A stretch of DNA of 9,277 bases, taken from positions 1 to 9,277 of the forward strand of contig CAMBHM010000048.1 in assembly GCA_945867185.1 (NCBI GenBank). The letters are read 5' to 3'. Origin of the DNA: Legionella genomosp. 1. GTDB lineage: Bacteria > Pseudomonadota > Gammaproteobacteria > Legionellales > Legionellaceae. This document shows, piece after piece, positions 7,807-9,277 of this stretch. Within the stretch, counting starts at the first letter, position 1. Each line of letters opens with the position of its first letter. The position numbers and the translations under genes were made by a program. The notes under the pieces are model-generated. The model did not search any database. It was not told the origin of the DNA and saw only the letters and a list, made by a program, of their open reading frames with translations.

Positions 7807-8220
7807 ATGAAATTGAACGCATTGATTGTTGGACTTTGTATGAGCTTGTGCTCGACGGTATTTGCTGCGAATCAGCATGTGCATCCGGATACAGACAAGT
7901 CGGATACCAAACCGATTGAAAAGAATTTGAAATGGCCTGGTTATTGTGAAATTGAAGTGATCAATACCAGCTATGATGATGTTCGTGTATATGGTGTATT
8001 CGATGATGGCTTGCCTCTATCGCCTTTTAACATTTATAGTTTTGAAGCACCGCATTATATTTCCCTGTATTACTATGGGTATTGTCATGCAGGGATGAAT
8101 TTGTATGTTGATGCTTGGAGTGGGTATCATGTCTACGCAGGCTATACCCCACGCGGTAGTAGTATTCGGATCGTGCCTTACTTAGCGAATCAATTAAAAG
8201 CTGAGGTGCACGCTAAATAG
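7807..8220 (+). CDS. Small secreted Tyr-rich protein of unknown function
   Basis: The 137-residue product starts with a clear Sec signal peptide (MKLNALIVGL, hydrophobic to about residue 19) and a probable cleavage at VFA-AN, between residues 20 and 21. The mature part of about 117 residues opens with a short polar stretch rich in Asp, His and Lys (about 21-41). A compact region follows that is dense in tyrosine (14 in the mature protein, including LYYYGY at 87-92) and has only two cysteines, C47 and C93, well placed for one disulfide in the periplasm. There is no lipobox and no membrane helix after the signal. The composition suggests a small all-beta domain, which is inference. I do not recognise the family with certainty. 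The start is supported by AAGGA six bases upstream and a promoter at 7749. It precedes a BON lipoprotein, so a role in the envelope is plausible. Confidence 0.85.
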   Translation: MKLNALIVGLCMSLCSTVFAANQHVHPDTDKSDTKPIEKNLKWPGYCEIEVINTSYDDVRVYGVFDDGLPLSPFNIYSFEAPHYISLYYYGYCHAGMNLYVDAWSGYHVYAGYTPRGSSIRIVPYLANQLKAEVHAK

Positions 8221-8228
8221 TAAGACAA

Positions 8229-8268
8229 TGAGTGGGTGGATGTTGTTCATCGCTGCCCACTCAACATC
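8229..8268 (+). terminator. Hairpin after the secreted protein gene, possible attenuator or weak terminator
   Basis: TGAGTGGG (8229-8236) pairs with CCCACTCA (8256-8263), and inside this GATG (8239-8242) pairs with CATC (8248-8251). The hairpin begins eight bases after the stop codon. The sequence that follows, ACATCGTTCAGTTT, is not a strong T tract, so it may be a weak terminator or a transcript-stabilising hairpin. A competing 7-bp stem is also possible between GATGTTG (8239-8245) and CAACATC (8262-8268). Confidence 0.45.
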
Positions 8269-8294
8269 GTTCAGTTTACAAAACGGGAGTCTCC

Positions 8295-8600
8295 ATGTTA
8301 CAGATAGTGAAGGGATGTATGTCCGTCGTTCTCATCCTGTGTCTTTTGGGATGCACTTCACCTGCTAAGCGTGAAAGTATGGGGGAGTATATGGATAGTG
8401 CTGCTATCACGGCCAAGGTGAAAGCACGTTTGGTGGATGGCTTAGGCAGTCGTGGATTTTCAATACAAGTGAAAACGTTTAAAGATGACGTGCAGTTGAG
8501 TGGATTTGTAGACAATACCTCTGTGAAAAAGCATGCGGGAATTATTGCAGCGCATACAGCGGGCGTACGGCAAGTTCGTAATGATTTAATCATCAAATAG
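8295..8600 (+). CDS. BON-domain lipoprotein
   Basis: The 101-residue product has a lipoprotein signal peptide with lipobox LLGC and lipidated Cys20. The next residue is Thr, which by the Asp+2 rule predicts sorting to the outer membrane. Residues from about 34 to the end form a single BON domain: an amphipathic helix ([12 protein letters not shown]), a strand pair around VQLSGFVDN, and the closing [14 protein letters not shown] domains occur in OsmY and related envelope stress proteins and are thought to bind phospholipid; the precise role here is unknown. The frame is open upstream to an ATG at 8232, but that would add 21 residues before the signal peptide. The ATG at 8295 has GGGAG five bases before it and was chosen. 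The stop codon at 8598-8600 overlaps the glyA ribosome binding site. Confidence 0.85.
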   Translation: MLQIVKGCMSVVLILCLLGCTSPAKRESMGEYMDSAAITAKVKARLVDGLGSRGFSIQVKTFKDDVQLSGFVDNTSVKKHAGIIAAHTAGVRQVRNDLIIK

Positions 8601-8608
8601 GATATCGG

Positions 8609-9277
8609 ATGATCCCTATCAATGAGGACCTGGAGGCCTTTGACAAGCCTTTGTGGGAAGCCATTCAAGCTGAAAAACAACGTCAAGAAGATCACGTGGA
8701 ACTCATTGCATCTGAAAACTACGTGAGTTCTCGGGTTTTGGCGGCACAAGGCTCTGTCTTGACAAATAAATATGCCGAAGGGTACCCCGGAAAACGGTAT
8801 TATGGTGGTTGCCAACAGGTCGATATCGTTGAAGAATTGGCGATAACGCGTGCCAAGCAGCTTTTTTCAGCAGACTATGTCAACGTACAGCCACACTCTG
8901 GATCTCAGGCCAATGCAGCCGCGATGATGGCATTGCTCTCACCTGGTGACACGATTCTCGGCATGGCGCTGCCGCATGGCGGACATTTGACGCATGGCGC
9001 CTCGGTTAACTTTTCCGGAAAGTTATATCATAGCGTGCCCTATGGTCTTAATCTCGAAACGGAACTTATTGATTATGAAGTCTTGCAGGCCTTGGCACAG
9101 GAACATCGCCCGAAGCTCTTGATTGCAGGATTCTCTGCTTACTCTCAAGTGGTAGACTGGGCACGATGCCGTGCTATTGCCGATGAGATAGGGGCTTATT
9201 TATTGGTAGATATGGCTCATGTAGCCGGTTTGGTTGCTGCAGGGATCTATCCTTCGCCAGTGCCTTATGCGGATGTG
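8609..9277 (+). CDS. glyA: Serine hydroxymethyltransferase, truncated by the window edge
   Basis: GlyA converts serine and tetrahydrofolate to glycine and 5,10-methylene-tetrahydrofolate, using PLP in the cytoplasm; it is the main source of one-carbon units. The first 223 residues are present in one open frame to the last base. Family blocks are ELIASEN with S35, [15 protein letters not shown] with Y55, E57 and Y65, QPHSGSQAN with S99 in the PLP phosphate loop, HGGHLTHG with H126, and VDMAHVAGL with D201 and H204. These positions match or fall one residue from those of E. coli GlyA. The PLP lysine (near 230) lies just beyond the window. The ribosome binding site AGGA (8599-8602) lies six bases before the ATG and overlaps the stop codon of the lipoprotein gene eight bases upstream, so the two genes are probably transcribed and translated together. 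Confidence 0.97.
   Translation, partial: MIPINEDLEAFDKPLWEAIQAEKQRQEDHVELIASENYVSSRVLAAQGSVLTNKYAEGYPGKRYYGGCQQVDIVEELAITRAKQLFSADYVNVQPHSGSQANAAAMMALLSPGDTILGMALPHGGHLTHGASVNFSGKLYHSVPYGLNLETELIDYEVLQALAQEHRPKLLIAGFSAYSQVVDWARCRAIADEIGAYLLVDMAHVAGLVAAGIYPSPVPYADV

Noticed and set aside
8232..8294. Upstream ATG giving a longer BON lipoprotein
   Set aside because: It would put 21 residues before an intact lipoprotein signal peptide and it starts inside the hairpin; the ATG at 8295 has a good ribosome binding site.
8276..8815. 179-residue minus-strand frame across the lipoprotein and glyA
   Set aside because: It is opposite two well-supported genes; its protein is low in recognisable features and it crosses the boundary between them.

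Overview
The window looks like ordinary chromosome from a gammaproteobacterium of moderate GC content. AcnA, PutA and GlyA all read like gammaproteobacterial versions. The short PutA without a DNA-binding domain and the small secreted proteins would fit the Legionella/Coxiella side of the class, but that placement is an impression from protein style and was not tested by a search. There is no mobile element, CRISPR array, tRNA, rRNA or phage gene.

Layout. At the left edge (1-95, minus) is the first 31 codons of an exported protein with a clear signal peptide. It is divergent from putA (281-3427, plus), a 1048-residue bifunctional proline dehydrogenase / glutamate-semialdehyde dehydrogenase. 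The spacer between them holds a good sigma70-type promoter for the minus gene and a perfect 7-bp inverted repeat. Convergent with putA, and only 23 bp away, is a 12-helix APC transporter of the glutamate:GABA antiporter type (3451-4827, minus). Upstream of it on the same strand is acnA (4908-7586, minus), a full-length aconitase. A strong rho-independent terminator sits between acnA and the transporter. Divergent from acnA is a plus-strand group: a small secreted Tyr-rich protein of unknown function (7807-8220), a BON-domain lipoprotein (8295-8600), and glyA (8609 to the right edge, truncated at residue 223).

How the genes relate. PutA turns proline into glutamate. The transporter probably moves glutamate or a related amino acid. 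Aconitase runs the citrate-to-isocitrate step of the TCA cycle that oxidises such carbon, and GlyA feeds glycine and one-carbon units from serine. This fits a cell that uses amino acids as fuel, but the genes lie in several transcription units and nothing shows them to be co-regulated. The two small envelope proteins between acnA and glyA are the least explained part.

I did not find a convincing new multi-gene system. The points most worth a second look are the secreted Tyr-rich protein, the tight coupling of the BON lipoprotein to glyA, the transporter that sits behind a strong terminator with almost no room for its own promoter, and the inverted repeat in the putA divergent spacer.
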